From assembly GCA_949752745.1 (NCBI GenBank), contig OX457031.1, positions 47,635,257 to 47,699,256 on the forward strand: a stretch of DNA of 64,000 nt, read 5' to 3'. Shown here piece after piece: positions 25,385 to 36,143 of this stretch. Source of the DNA: Protula sp. h YS-2021. Taxonomy: Eukaryota; Annelida; Polychaeta; Sabellida; Serpulidae. The translations under genes were made by a program, and so were the position numbers. How positions within the stretch are numbered: position 1 is the stretch's first letter; every line of letters starts with the position of its first letter. A model generated the notes under the pieces. The model was given only the letters and a program-made list of their open reading frames with translations. It did no database searches and was not told the origin of the DNA.

Positions 25385-25511
25385 AGCAGTCGGAGACATA
25401 TAGTGTCTGTACGTTCTGCCTGTGTACCTATGTATGTGTGTGTTTGTCTGTTTTGAACAAAACGTTGTCTACAAGATATCTCAAGAATGAAAAGTCCGAT
25501 CCTCTTCAAAC

Positions 25512-25749
25512 GGTGGCCTAGTGGTTAGAGTGTCTGCCTCGAGACTTGAAGGTCGTGGGTTCAAACCCCGGTCGGGTCATACCTAAGACTTTAAAATTGG
25601 GATTCTTCCTTGCTACCCTGTGAGGCACTCCACATGTAAGGGTTAGAAGGAGGGCTGGAATGCCCCATTTCAGTATAATGTGGCAGGGGGATCCCGATAT
25701 GACCATAGCAGTTGAAAGGGATCTAAAGAACAATACAATACAATACAAT
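25512..25749 (+). mobile_element. tRNA-derived SINE
   Basis: The head begins GGTGGCCTAGTGGTTAGAG (A-box region) and carries the B-box context GGGTTCAAACCCC near 25558. A roughly 150-bp unrelated body follows, and the tail is (AATAC)n. TCAAAC directly precedes it (25506-25511) and follows the compound insertion (25894-25899), fitting a short target duplication. The split repeat around it confirms insertion. Not a functional tRNA: the acceptor stem does not close. Confidence 0.88.
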
Positions 25750-25893
25750 CTTCCTTGCTACCTTGTGAGGCACTCCACATGTAAGGGTTAGAAGGAGGGC
25801 TGGAATGCCCCATTTCAGTATAATGTGGCAGGGGGATCGCAATTTGACCATAGCAGTTGAAAAGGATCTAAAGAACAAGACAGTACAATACAA
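25750..25893 (+). mobile_element. Truncated second SINE body in tandem
   Basis: This repeats the body of the preceding SINE from CTTCCTTGCTACC through GATCTAAAGAACAA to another AATAC tail, with few differences. It lacks the tRNA-like head. It forms a dimeric insertion inside one target duplication. Confidence 0.88.
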
Positions 25894-27160
25894 TCAAACG
25901 GACGGTTCTGTCAACTTTTGATGCATATCACGTGATTAGGACAGGCATATGACGTCATTACCTAAACATCGGAGAAAGTTCAAACTTGGTTGGATTGTTG
26001 CTTGGTAGGTCCGAAAGATTCTGTAAATTATTTTCGTGAGTAGAACGAACGACTGCGTAAAATATGTAAAGAGTTTGAACAAGAAGGTTTGTGCAAAATA
26101 TCTCGATAAAGGAAAATCATATGGATTTCAAATTTTGTATAGCTATTCCTTGTGTCCGTCGGACGTTCCTGTCAACTTTTTCCATATGCCACATGATTAG
26201 GACAGACGTATGACGTCATTACGTACAAGTCTTGTGTGCGCAATTTCTCAGCCGCTGAACATCGGAAAAAGTTGAAACTTAGTGGGATTATTGCTTGGCA
26301 GGCCCAAAAGATTCTGTCGGATCTTTTCGCGATTAGAAGGAACAAGTGCGGCGTATGATTTCATCGCGGAAGCTATGAATATATTTTGAACAAGATCTTG
26401 TGGGCAAACTATTTCTGTAAAGGGAGGTAGATCGATTTCAAATTTTATAAGGGTGTTGTTTGGGTCCGTCGGGCGGTTCTTTAAATTTCTGACGCATGTC
26501 ACGTGATTGGGAGGAGCGTATGACGTCATAACATAAAGATAAATTTTGTATGCGAAATTTCTCAGCTGCTGAATATCGAAGAAAGTTGAAACTTGGTGGG
26601 ATTATTGCTTGGTAGGTCCGAAAGATTCTGTCACAGTTTCTCGCCAGTAGAACGAACAAGTGTGGCGTATGATGTCATCACGTAAAAATGCATAAAATCT
26701 GGGAAGATCTTGTGTGCAAAATATCTCGATGATGGATAAGGGAAAGTGATATCGACTTACAGTTTTATATGGGTATGATTACGTAAAAAATTATCTGTTA
26801 AAGCAAAATATCTCGATAGCGAAAAGTCAGATCGGCTTCAAACTTGATGTAGTTATTCGTCGGATAAGTCGCACTGTTTTGGTTAAACATTAAATTCGTA
26901 TAGAAAATTAAGAAAGGTGTACAACGTTAACACCCTCCTCCCCTGCCCCTGCCGCCAGCTCCCCGCCTCCCCATTTTTCGGCTCCTTTGTTAACTAAGCA
27001 TAGTTGTTAACTACACTGTTGATTTCAGGCGTTGTCCAAAAGATCGTGGAGTGTTTTTGTATTCTTTAGAATAGCAACAACATTACTATGGGTCCATTGC
27101 TATTTCTTATTGCCTGAAGTCGAGCTTTTTTGCTTTTCTCATCTACGGCTTTTACATAGA

Positions 27161-28089
27161 ATGGCACACAGCCAAAATTGGCCAAAAGATTTATTAAATT
27201 GGGGAAAACACAAAAAGTGTCACTATTTCTATTAATTCGGCCCGATTGCGTTGAAATTTGACGTGAATTTTCCGCTTAAGTTTCTGTGTTAGGCTTGTAT
27301 TTTGTTTGGCGATTTGAAAATATTGGGCAAAAACAGTCGTATTGCAGAAAAATTACCATTTGCCAACAGGAAGCTTTTTTCACCAGATGTGTGGGGCGGG
27401 TCATCTTGGCCAAATCGGTAGCGCGTTGGATGATCACGGCGTCGTGTGCGTTTGAGCCCCACTCTAAGCCTGCTTTTTCACTGTCTCTCTTGATTCGTTT
27501 TCTATGCCATTTTTTATATTGGTTTGCTTATCGCAGAAGCTTTGTGGCTTGCAAATCAAGAGGTTGTTCAGGCCTCGCTCTGTATTTGAAACCAGTCATA
27601 GGGGGACCATGCCTTATATATAGCACTTAAGGAATCCATTTGTATATGGTATAATGTATCTTTTTTTTTTAGAAAAAAGGCCTGTTTAAGGTGCTAAATT
27701 ATCTTTTTCTTAAATTTCGTGCTAATCCATGTGTATATATCTTGAACAGATAAGAAAAAAAAATACTGGTTGCTATAATTTTTTTAATACATAATATGTA
27801 GTGGATTTTAAATAAAAGGCGATCTCCTTAAAGCTGATTTTTCGGCACTTGTATTTATACACGGCATAAAGTTTAGGATCAAATTAAAAGTTTGTTATCA
27901 AGTGGCAACACAGAAATTTAATTTTAAAACAAAATATTTTATATTCACTATGCTATCAAATCATTCGTTTTTTGTTTGTTTTGTAGTTTCATAACGTTTA
28001 AGCACGCTAAGAATTAAAGAGTCCTACATTTGGTCTCCGTAAATTTTTGGTCTTTCTAACACTGGTTTTTAGCAAAAGTGGTCTCCTAA
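27161..28089. other. Intergenic, AT-rich, with a SINE-like tRNA head
   Basis: Apart from the tRNA-like segment listed separately, only AT-rich sequence is seen. The 114-aa frame at 27286 covers the SINE-like head and is not supported as a gene. Confidence 0.45.
27391..27480 (+). mobile_element. Degenerate tRNA-like SINE head
   Basis: TGGCCAAATCGGTAGCGCG resembles an A-box and GCGTTTGAGCCCC a decayed B-box, about 35 bp apart. The spacing and GC-rich island in AT-rich DNA fit a tRNA-derived SINE. No clear tail or target duplication. Confidence 0.5.
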
Positions 28090-28800
28090 GGGTTATATAT
28101 ATAAAATGGAACCCGGATAATACAAAGTCTGTGGGATCTGGCAAAAGTGTTCGTGTTAACCGACATTCGTATTAACGGATATTTTTAAAGATTTTCGTGG
28201 TTATCTGATAAATTTTTCCAGTGTTTTGTGCCTGTTTGGATTTTGCTGCTGATGAAGCACAGAATTTTGTCGAAATAAATGGATGAAACCAATCAGAACA
28301 AATCAAATCAAAAGCAGTAAAAATAAATAAATCAACAATTTATTCATATTTAACACTCCCCTTACGTAAAACCTTAATCTTTTAATTTTGAATCAACAAC
28401 AAGTGTACAAAAATATTAACTCAAAATCTTCACTACTAAATGCTTACTTGCTAGCACTTTCAGACTCGATTGATTTTGCTAAAAGAGTTCAGTGACGTTG
28501 CTGTTTCCCTGGCAATTTGGTAAAAAAGTCATCGATTGTTTGTTGCTTAATTTGATCAAGACGATTTGTGATGTAACACTTAAGAGCCACGTTCAGGTTC
28601 GAAACCTCTTGCTTCAGAGCTTTGAATAATGTGATTATTTTTGCTTAACCAGATAATGAGAGTGTTTGGAAGAATTTGAAACTCGTTTGCAATTTTGACC
28701 TTTGATTTTACACCCTTTTCAGTTCCATTAATTGCTTTGTACGTAATGTCTAAAGTATGTTCCGTTCTTTTTTACCATATTCGAGACTGATATTGATTGC
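28090..28800 (-). mobile_element. Internally deleted pogo/Tigger-type element (relic)
   Basis: A terminal-repeat-like sequence lies at about 28108-28188 (TGGAACCCGGATAATACAAA, then GTGTTAACCGACATTCGTAT). Remnants of both ends of a pogo-type transposase follow on the - strand (separate entry). The opposite terminal repeat was not found. Confidence 0.6.
28490..28760 (-). pseudogene. pogo/Tigger transposase fragments (CENP-B-type HTH and C-terminus)
   Basis: From 28755 down to 28622 the - strand reads an HTH block including KSKVKIANEFQILPNTLIIW and then LSKNNHII, which matches the pattern of the CENP-B N-terminal helix-turn-helix. Immediately after, in a different frame (about 28615-28495), is NVALKCYITNRLDQIKQQ followed by TIDDFFTKLP, resembling Tigger C-termini. 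The DDE catalytic core is absent, so the element is deleted internally. Confidence 0.7.
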
Positions 28801-29300
28801 AGTTTTCATCACCTTTTATACTGGCCTGTTTGGAAAACGAACGCATAGGCAAGAGTTCCTGTAGGTAATTTTGTTTGCGATTGATTAATAACTCTGGACA
28901 TGCTGGATATTGTTAATTTTGTAAGGAAACATGACGCGAGTAGCTCAGATGCTAATTTTTATGAAAACATCAGCACATAAACCCTTTCTTTTTCTTCCTT
29001 TCCATTCTTCTTTTCCTTGCTTTCCCTCCTTCTTTTCTCAATCCCAAGTAGATCTTCAGTGGAATTGTAATACTTTTCTGTCGGTTCGGTAAAACTGGCA
29101 ATATAAACGGATAAAAGAAATATAAACAATGCTGTCTGTGCTACAGATGTAGTTCGACTATTTTTGACAGAAAAGTTGGACATGACACCTTCTGCCATAT
29201 GAAAATTTTGTTAAAATTGATCAGTTACTGCTTTCGCCTTTGTAAGGTCTTCGCTTTTGTCCAAGAACATTCTTGTTACTTTAAATTTCTTTGTCCTTTT
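28801..29300. other. Intergenic, nothing recognised
   Basis: AT-rich, with a pyrimidine-rich stretch near 28985-29035. No supported gene. Confidence 0.45.
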
Positions 29301-29930
29301 CTCAAAGCCCTAATCCATTTTAACTTTCCAAAAGTAATTTTTAACGGTAAAACATGCCAATCAAACGCAATTATCCAGAATCATGTGCGAAATTTAGTAT
29401 CCCGCATTTTTCAAATGATTGCAAAGCTTTCAGAGTATCAGGCAATCTTTGCTCAGCACTTCTGTTATCAGAAGAATGTCACGCTGTTGTACTTTCATGA
29501 TTAAGCTTTTGTTGTTTTATTTGAACGATGTTTAGTTTTGTCTCGTTTGGCGGCATATTGCGTAATCAGGGACCTTTGTGATGAAGTAAAAACAACGATT
29601 AAGTTGCATTCATTGCAAGTGCAGCTCCTGAGATGTGCTCCATGAATTTAATAGTCTGGGTCGTGACATTTTTTAGAAACACAGCCTGACGTTAATATTG
29701 TTATGCTGTCTTCTATTTGGTACAGTATGGGTACAAGCAAAGGATGTAGCACTGAGCTGTCTCTCATTTGTTTGACTTTTTAAATCGTTTTTAATTGAGA
29801 AAAGTTTTATAATATTTTGTGGAACGTACTTATTGGCTTGACTTTCTTGGACGATAAATATTGTACTGGCATACTCCTGGAAGGCATTCTGCCACTTATA
29901 TGATTTTTCACGCCACAGTCCGAACATACT
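29301..29930 (-). pseudogene. Decayed coding module, copy 1 (unrecognised)
   Basis: On the - strand around 29735-29620, allowing one frameshift, the sequence reads ILYQIEDSITILTSGCVSK, then KFMEH and CTCNEC. Further on it reads RLPDTLKALQSFEKCG (about 29450-29400). The same blocks occur at 30.1-30.6 and 35.9-36.1 kb. Amino-acid similarity between copies is kept at several positions where bases differ synonymously, suggesting coding ancestry. I do not recognise the family and name no function. The adjoining 84-aa open frame (29673-29927) may be its upstream part. Confidence 0.4.
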
Positions 29931-30039
29931 TATCCTATGCTGAACAGTAAGATGGGTGATTTCTCCTATCCACTAATTAAATACACTACTATGTTCCCTA
30001 GTTTATATTGAAAATATTGTGAACATGTCTGTTTTTACT

Positions 30040-30620
30040 TTTGATTTCTTTCTCCGTGTCACAAAACGTTTATGTATGTTAATTATCCTCAAGAACGGCT
30101 GAACAGTGAAACATACCAATCAAACCTAATAAGTAAGACTCATGTGCCATACTTTTTTCCCTCATTCTTAAATTATTGCAGTGCTTTCAAAATATCAAGC
30201 AATCTTTGTTCAGTACATTTATTATTAGGGGAATGTCACGGCGTTGTAGTTTTTATGTTGTAGGAGCAACTAATCCGATTTTTTCCTCTCTAGCTCTTCT
30301 TTTACTATTTCTTTCGTTTTTGTCACGTGTTTCTTTGGCAAGTGCGTCCGAATATAGCCTTCATAGTAGCTGCACTGGACGTTAAACATCAAGCAAGCAA
30401 ACTTTTATGAGCAAGTATTTGTTGCTTTATTTGCTATATTTAGCTTTATCTCATTTGGAGGAATATTGTGTAATCAGGGACTTTTGGTGCAGCAAAAACA
30501 ACGAGCAATTTGCATTCAATGGAAGTACAGTATCTGAGATCTTTTTTATGAATTTCATAGTCTGAGGCGTGACATTTTTGGAAACGTAACTTGGCGTTAT
30601 GTGAAAGAATAATATATGTA
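30040..30620 (-). pseudogene. Decayed coding module, copy 2, interrupted by a SINE-like tail
   Basis: Remnants on the - strand include RYCTSIECKLLVV and DYTIFLQMR (about 30550-30440), and the weak block RLLDILKALQ (about 30215-30180). Between them lies a segment ending in a CAAG-type SINE tail (30290-30405). Multiple stops; not functional. Confidence 0.4.
30290..30405 (+). mobile_element. SINE 3' end with CAAG-type tail (tentative)
   Basis: The segment ends GACGTTAAACATCAAGCAAG followed by CAAAC, a tail style common in molluscan SINEs. It interrupts a repeated module at a point where the other copies are continuous, so an insertion is likely. The 5' tRNA part is not clear. Confidence 0.45.
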
Positions 30621-31897
30621 TAGGTTTTTGCAGCCCCTTAACCCCCGGTTTTTTAACAACTAAGAACTAAATCGAGTTGAGTTAAAATTTTTCGACGCTC
30701 TACGTTTTTGCAAACAGTCCTTTCTTCAAATTCTTTACCGTTATCGTTTCCTTGTTTCCATTCCTTTTGATTTTCTTTAACAGGCAACTGATATTGCAAA
30801 CTTGTGGTGTTGATATTGACCTCGGTTCACCTGTAGGCATACTCTCGCTAGCTAGAATGTAATTTAAATGAGAAATTAAATGGGGATTTGACTCATTTTT
30901 TTAATATGTTCACAGTGAGTAGAGCTGAAGTAGTTTCTAGAAGATTGTGAACTTGCAATTACTGAGTTTTTCTTGATACACATTATGCAACCTTTCGTTG
31001 CTTAGCAGTGTAGTGATTGTGACAACACGTGAGTACTTGATTGTAGGAATTATACTGATTTTTGTGCAAAGTTAACCGTGAATAGGGTCAAAATGTCTGT
31101 CCCAAAATATTTTGAAAACAATGCACGCTTTCGATGTACTGATGTCAAGCACAATTACATTTAGTTGTGTTTGGTTTCGGTTAACTAAGCAATGTTTTCC
31201 CATTCTTATTTGTTTTTTTTTTTGCTACGTTGATGCTAGCGTTGTATGAACCATTTATCCGTTTGGCTTCATTTGATGTTTATGGCTAGTAGAAGAACGA
31301 AAATAATCGCAACAGTTTCATGTAGAATTTAAAATTTTGTTTAGATCCGGAATATTTGTGTGTGGGTTTAGTAGCTTTCGAAAATCCAAGAAATGAGACT
31401 TCGGTTTACGTCGGATACAGAAGACTTAGGAAATGATGTCATTACTGAGATCGTGTTGCATAACTGGCGAGCGGTAGTGAGAAACAGGCTATACCCGATG
31501 CTCTCAAGGTCTGAAACATGACACTGCCTTTGGATATTCTTAGAATCTATTTTCTGAAGGAGGTTTTAGTTTCTCACTTAGTCCGATGTTATCAACAGCT
31601 GTATTTCTAAACACAACTGAGAAAAATGAGGGCAAGGGGGCGATGTTAGACACCTTTCATTAAAACATTTAACGATACTAACCATTTTATCTGTTACAGA
31701 CAAGATTTTAAACTGTCACTCATTGACATTCTTCGCATATCTTGCTTCAGGTTTCCGGTGTGTACTAGAAGAAGCCGGGAAAGTAACCCGCTGACACCTT
31801 CATGTCTAACAAACCGAAACTCAAATAAACTTCAGTCTAGTTTGATCAGGCCGTTGCCGGACCTCAATTTTTCTTCGAAATAAGCTATTTTCAGACC

Positions 31898-33417
31898 AGC
31901 CGACTATGTCGGGCTGCTCTTACCACATCAGTAGAGGTGCATCCATCGTCTGTATGTACGTATGTACGTGTGCAAACTTCTACTTAAAGTGCTTCTTCTC
32001 TCCTTCAGTTTTGATCGGATTCCTCTCAAATTTTACAAGAAGGTTCTCTAGGTAGGCCTCTCTTTTAAAATTGTTTTTTTTTGTTATCCACTAAAAATTG
32101 GCTAAATAAGGGACATTTGAAATTGTTTGGTTGCCAATTTTCAAAATGCTTCTCCCACAATTTTGATCAGATTTTCTTCAATTTTTTAATAAATATTCTC
32201 TAGATATTCTCTTTTGAAATTGCTCATTTTGGCGATACGCCAAAAATTATCCAAATGGAGGCATATTTGGGTGTTTAATTTTCAAAATGCTTTTTCTCTC
32301 CCACAATTTTGATCGGATTTCTTTCAGTTGTTCTGTAGCTAGGCCTCTCTTGGCAAGCTGCTTTATTTGGCGATCCACCAAAAATTGTTTAATGGTGGGA
32401 GGGGGGATGGGGGGGGGGGCATTTATATCTTTTTGTTGGCAATTTTCAAAATGGTTCTTCTCGTAACAATTTTTATCAGATTTTCTTCAAATTTTGTAGG
32501 AATGTTCGTAACATAGTCCTCCCTTGACAATTTACTTATTTGGCGAAATGGGTGGCATTTTCTTTTTTGTTGTGTCTAATTTCTAAAATGTTTCTTCTTC
32601 CACAATCTTGATCAGATTTTAAAAAATTTTATACGAATGTTCTTTAGGTAGGCCTCTTTTGCAATGTTATTTTTTAGGCGATCCGCCAAAAATTGGCCAA
32701 ATGGGGGAGGGGGTGCATTTATTTTATTTTTAGGTGTCTGATTTTCAAAATACAATTTGGATCGGATCCCTTTCCAATTTTGAGCGTTTATTCTGTAGAT
32801 AGGTATCTCTCGAAAAATTACTCTTTTTGGCGATCCGCCAAAACCTGGCCAAATGGGAGCTTGCTTGTTTTCACACAATTTTGATAAGATTTTTAACACT
32901 TGACAAGTCTTTGATTTGGTCAAGGCTTATATGAATTTGTGCGGGCAGCTGTTGTACTTTTTTTTCTTGACAGTAACAATTCATTTTCTTATCTCAGCTT
33001 CTTCTCTGACACCAGAGGCCCGAGGACCACAAAACTTTGTAATTATGTAGAACTTGATCTGAGGGTCTGCATCCCACCTTTTTTGTCGCCTGCGATTTTC
33101 GTTTGCATGCTTAAAATGCCATGCTAACACAGCTGAGTTTAGAATGAATAAATACAGCGCATTTAAAAGCAAAGTAACGGTTGATCAATAAATTAATTGT
33201 TTAGCTAGCTCTTTGCCATCTCGTCTTTTGAAGCCCAATTGTTCAGGGAAATTCCCTATTTATGCACGTTTGAATTGGTCTTATTGCTCTTCGTAAGCTG
33301 GGACTTTTTTCTTGCACAAACCTGTACAATGTAGCTCCCACTTTTGGCATCCAGACAAGCTTATTCATAGAAGCACTAGATCTCGGCTGGTAACAATCTC
33401 CCTGGACATTTCTGTTA
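31898..33417. mobile_element. Insertion bearing hairpin head and ~150-bp monomers (copy c)
   Basis: In copy 2 of the duplication, GAAATAAGCTATTTTTAG runs straight into GCTATCTAATAGC. Here the homologous halves are separated by 1.52 kb. The insertion starts with a hairpin-like AGCCGACTATGTCGGGCT, then TGTATGTACGTATGTACG, then about six monomers (near 32008, 32163, 32305, 32465, 32607, 32757). These contain TTTTGATCGGATTTCTT, GTAGGCCTCTCTT and GGCGATCCGCCAAAAATTGG. The last 480 bp is AT-rich and unrecognised, and may include a further insertion. Confidence 0.7.
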
Positions 33418-33619
33418 AGCTATCTAACAGAAACCATTACTCCGTGCAAGTCAAAGTAAAACTTGATGCGTTTTAAATAACCGATAATTTGGGAAATCGC
33501 GGTTCTATGAAAAATAGTGTTATTTAATTTGAACCCATGGGCTTGATAAATTGAGTGGAAGTAGCAGCGGTTGGCGGTTACCATGAAAACATATTTTAAA
33601 AGGCTTTGACACAGAAGGG

Positions 33620-34480
33620 CAATTCTTATTCTGGCAATGCGAGGAACCGTTGATGACAGTTTGCAAGGGCCTTCCTCTCTTTATGTTAGCCTTGTGTCAT
33701 GTCACATTGCTACCACGGAACCCTCTGGTCGTCTTTACGAGCCAGTAAGGATTAACGACGACTTCAGCGATTCGTACAGATTTAGGACAGATTAAATGCA
33801 GCTGAGTTACTCTAGAATTTCTAGTAAACAACTTCCCCAGGGTTGGCCCTGGAGTCGTGAAATTACGAAGCAAGTACTTCAGTGTGTCATTTTTTGTGTA
33901 GATAATTATCCCTGTAATGTTCTTATGTTAACGTGTGATTTTTTGTGGTATTGTAAATTCACGAGTTGAGTGTGTTGTAATCATTTAAGACAAATTGGTA
34001 ATCCAACCCAATCCAGTCTACCAACGTTAAAAAAATAGAAATCTTGGCAATGCGAGGAACCGTTGATGACAGGTTACAAGGGCCTTCGTCTATTTATGTA
34101 GGCCGCGCCATGTCACGTTGCTACCACGAAAACCTGGTTGTCTTTATTAGTCAGTAACGATTAAGGACGGCTTCAGCGATTCATACAGATTTAAGACTAA
34201 TTAAATACAGCTGAGTTACTCTAGAGTTTCTGGTAAACAATTTTTTCCAGAGTTAGCCCTGGAATCGTGAAATTACATAGTGAGTATATCAATGTGCCAT
34301 TTTTTTATCTGTGGAAAATTAACCCTATAATGTTCTATAGTTAACGTTTGATTTACTTGTTGCATTGTAAATCCACGAGCTGAGTGTATTGTAATGTAAA
34401 CTCTTTGTGTCTTATTGTGTTTTGTTATATCAATTAATACAAACTGGTAATCCAACCCGATCCAGTCTACCAACGCTAAA
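33620..34480. repeat. 413-bp tandem duplication (2 copies)
   Basis: GGCAATGCGAGGAACCGTTG recurs at 33633 and 34046, and GGTAATCCAACCCRATCCAG at the end of each unit. Copy 2 of the segmental duplication has one unit (38075-38515). A third partial unit lies at about 35640-35900. Confidence 0.85.
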
Positions 34481-34744
34481 AAAATAAGATTTTGGTTTGG
34501 TCCGCGAATTGTTGTGATGGCATTTTAGCAGACAATCGCTGTCAAACACTTGTCTGCTCGTATTCCAATACGGATCATAATATGATAGGGCAGCCCACCT
34601 CATCAATCTAGGCGCCTTATTCGAGCTAGTCTCACTCAACCCTCACCCACGCACTCCCCCCCCCCCGCCCCCTGCGATCTACCTGGGCTATTTCGCCTGG
34701 TCTCTTCCCATCCCCGCAACCCCCCCCCCCCCCTCCCCAGTCTG

Positions 34745-34935
34745 CGCGCCACATTTGAGCTGGTCTCCCCCCACCCCGCGCTCCCTTCTATTTGCGGCCT
34801 CATTTGAGCTTGTCTCCCCCCACCCCGCGCTCCCTTCTATTTGCGGCCTCATTTGAGCTGGTCTCACCCCACCCCGCGCTCCCTTCTATTTGCGGCCTCA
34901 TTTGAGCTGGTCTCACCCCCCCCCCCCCCCCCCAC
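34745..34935. repeat. 49-bp tandem repeat, 4 copies, with poly(C)
   Basis: The word ATTTGAGCTGGTCTC recurs near 34753, 34802, 34850 and 34899 with CACCCCGCGCTCCCTTCTAT between, ending in about 18 C at 34916-34933. A diverged counterpart (GAGCTGGTCTCAC) occurs at 38660-38860. C13-14 also occurs near 34720. Confidence 0.85.
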
Positions 34936-35044
34936 GCTCAACCCGCTGCGCCTGCCGTTTTTGTCACAGATGATATTGCAAGTTGTACAATTCCCTTTTT
35001 TTTGGCAACGAACGTGATTTACAGCACGATGGGGAGTGCCGAGA

Positions 35045-35125
35045 GAGTACTGGCACTCAGGCAGTACTGGTACTCAGGTAGTTCTGGTACTCATGCAGTA
35101 CTAGTGCTGAGTTCTTGTGGATAAC
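35045..35125. repeat. 18-bp tandem repeat (AGTACTGGTACTCAGGC type)
   Basis: About four units of CAGTACTGGTACTCAGG. The same array is present, longer, at 42905-43058 in the other duplication copy. Confidence 0.85.
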
Positions 35126-35933
35126 CGTGCCCGAAACCCCAAGGAATCGCCGATGAAGCGGAACGATAATAAGATCGGTCTAGCACGTGAATGGCAATTT
35201 CTGCTTATGGATGATTGTGACGTAGGTGTTACTCCTCTGACAACGGTTTTGAGAGAAATTGGATGTCGCCAAGAATGAGGGGGGCTATTTTAGAGCGTTG
35301 TGTAGATGATTATCAACTTAACCAAATAAGAAAAATATAGTGATACTGGACAAATTACAATAGCTCTCCTTACATAAATAAATTTGGCTAAAAACAATGC
35401 ATTATTTCAAATAGTTTATTCTGGAATAACCTACCAAACAATATCTGGTTGTTTGAAAGAGCTATTGCCCATTGCTCTGTTTGTCTTAAAACACTGACTG
35501 ATTCGCCTCCTGCTGTCAAGCCGCTGAAATTACAGAGATATAAGCTGTGAGGCGGCGTGAAAGGATGTATATCGGGTGCATAAGTTATATAAGATATATA
35601 AGGTACACATACACGGCGAAAGTATATATAAAATTATCCTATTATCCCTTTGATTTTCTTATGTCAGCGTGTGATTTGTGGCTTTAAATTTTGGATTGGA
35701 GCGTGTTAGTTGTAATATGAACTTTTATGCCTTATTACATCATTTTAGAAAAATTGGTAATCCAACCCAATCCAGTCTACAAACAGTATTAAAAAATAAA
35801 ATCTAAGCTTGCTTCACGATTGTTGTGCTGATGCGGACATTTAAGGAGACAGTCGCTTTAAAACACGTGTCTAATCGTATTGCATTAATGATCCTGATAT
35901 GATACGAAATTCATTGCTTTATTTGAAGTATAT

Positions 35934-36143
35934 TTAGCTTTGTCTCATTTGGCGGAGTATTGTGTAATCAAGGGCCGTTGGTGATGAAGCAGAAACAACG
36001 GGTAGCTTGCATTCAATGCAAGTGCAATGCCTGAGATGTTTTTCTATGAATTTCATAGTATGGGTCGTGACATTTTTGGAAACGCAGCTTGACGTTAATA
36101 TTGTTAGGCTCTCTTCTGTATGGTACAGTATTGTCCCGCCCAA
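35934..36143 (-). pseudogene. Decayed coding module, copy 3 (best preserved, 70 codons open)
   Basis: The open - strand frame contains ILYHTEESLTILTSSCVSK, KFIEKHLRHCTCIECKLP and DYTILRQMR. Cysteines are spaced CTCIEC. Compared with copy 1, several differences are synonymous. Family not recognised; there is no ATG context or splice evidence beyond the open frame. It is probably a fragment of a repeated mobile or host gene. Confidence 0.4.

Larger units (their letters stand above)
25385..27160. mobile_element. Head-plus-monomer repeat element, copy b, split by a SINE
   Basis: The head GGAGACATATAGTGTCTGTA and a GT-rich stretch are followed by about five ~250-300-bp units. These contain CGGACGGTTCTGTCAACTTT, TGACGTCA (25950, 26211, 26521), GCTGAACATCGG, TTGCTTGGTAGGTCCGAAAG and ATATCTCGATA. 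The 3' part (about 26930-27160) matches copy a, including GTTAACTAAGCATAGTTGTT. A tRNA-derived SINE interrupts the first unit at 25512-25893. Confidence 0.72.
30415..35560. repeat. Segmental duplication, copy 1
   Basis: Long blocks align in order with 35.9-44.5 kb. Examples are 30780-30900 with 36760-36870 (CTAGAATGTAATTTRAATGA), 31810-31890 with 37800-37895, 33420-34020 with 37900-38510, 34480-34600 with 38535-38635, 34950-35030 with 38925-39004, and 35040-35250 with 42910-43190. Copy 1 has an extra 1.5-kb insertion (31898-33417) and a tandem 413-bp duplication that copy 2 lacks. No gene is recognised in it. Confidence 0.8.

Noticed and set aside
25512..25590. Possible functional tRNA gene
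   Set aside because: A- and B-box-like sequences are present, but the cloverleaf and acceptor stem do not close and it is fused to a SINE body with tail.
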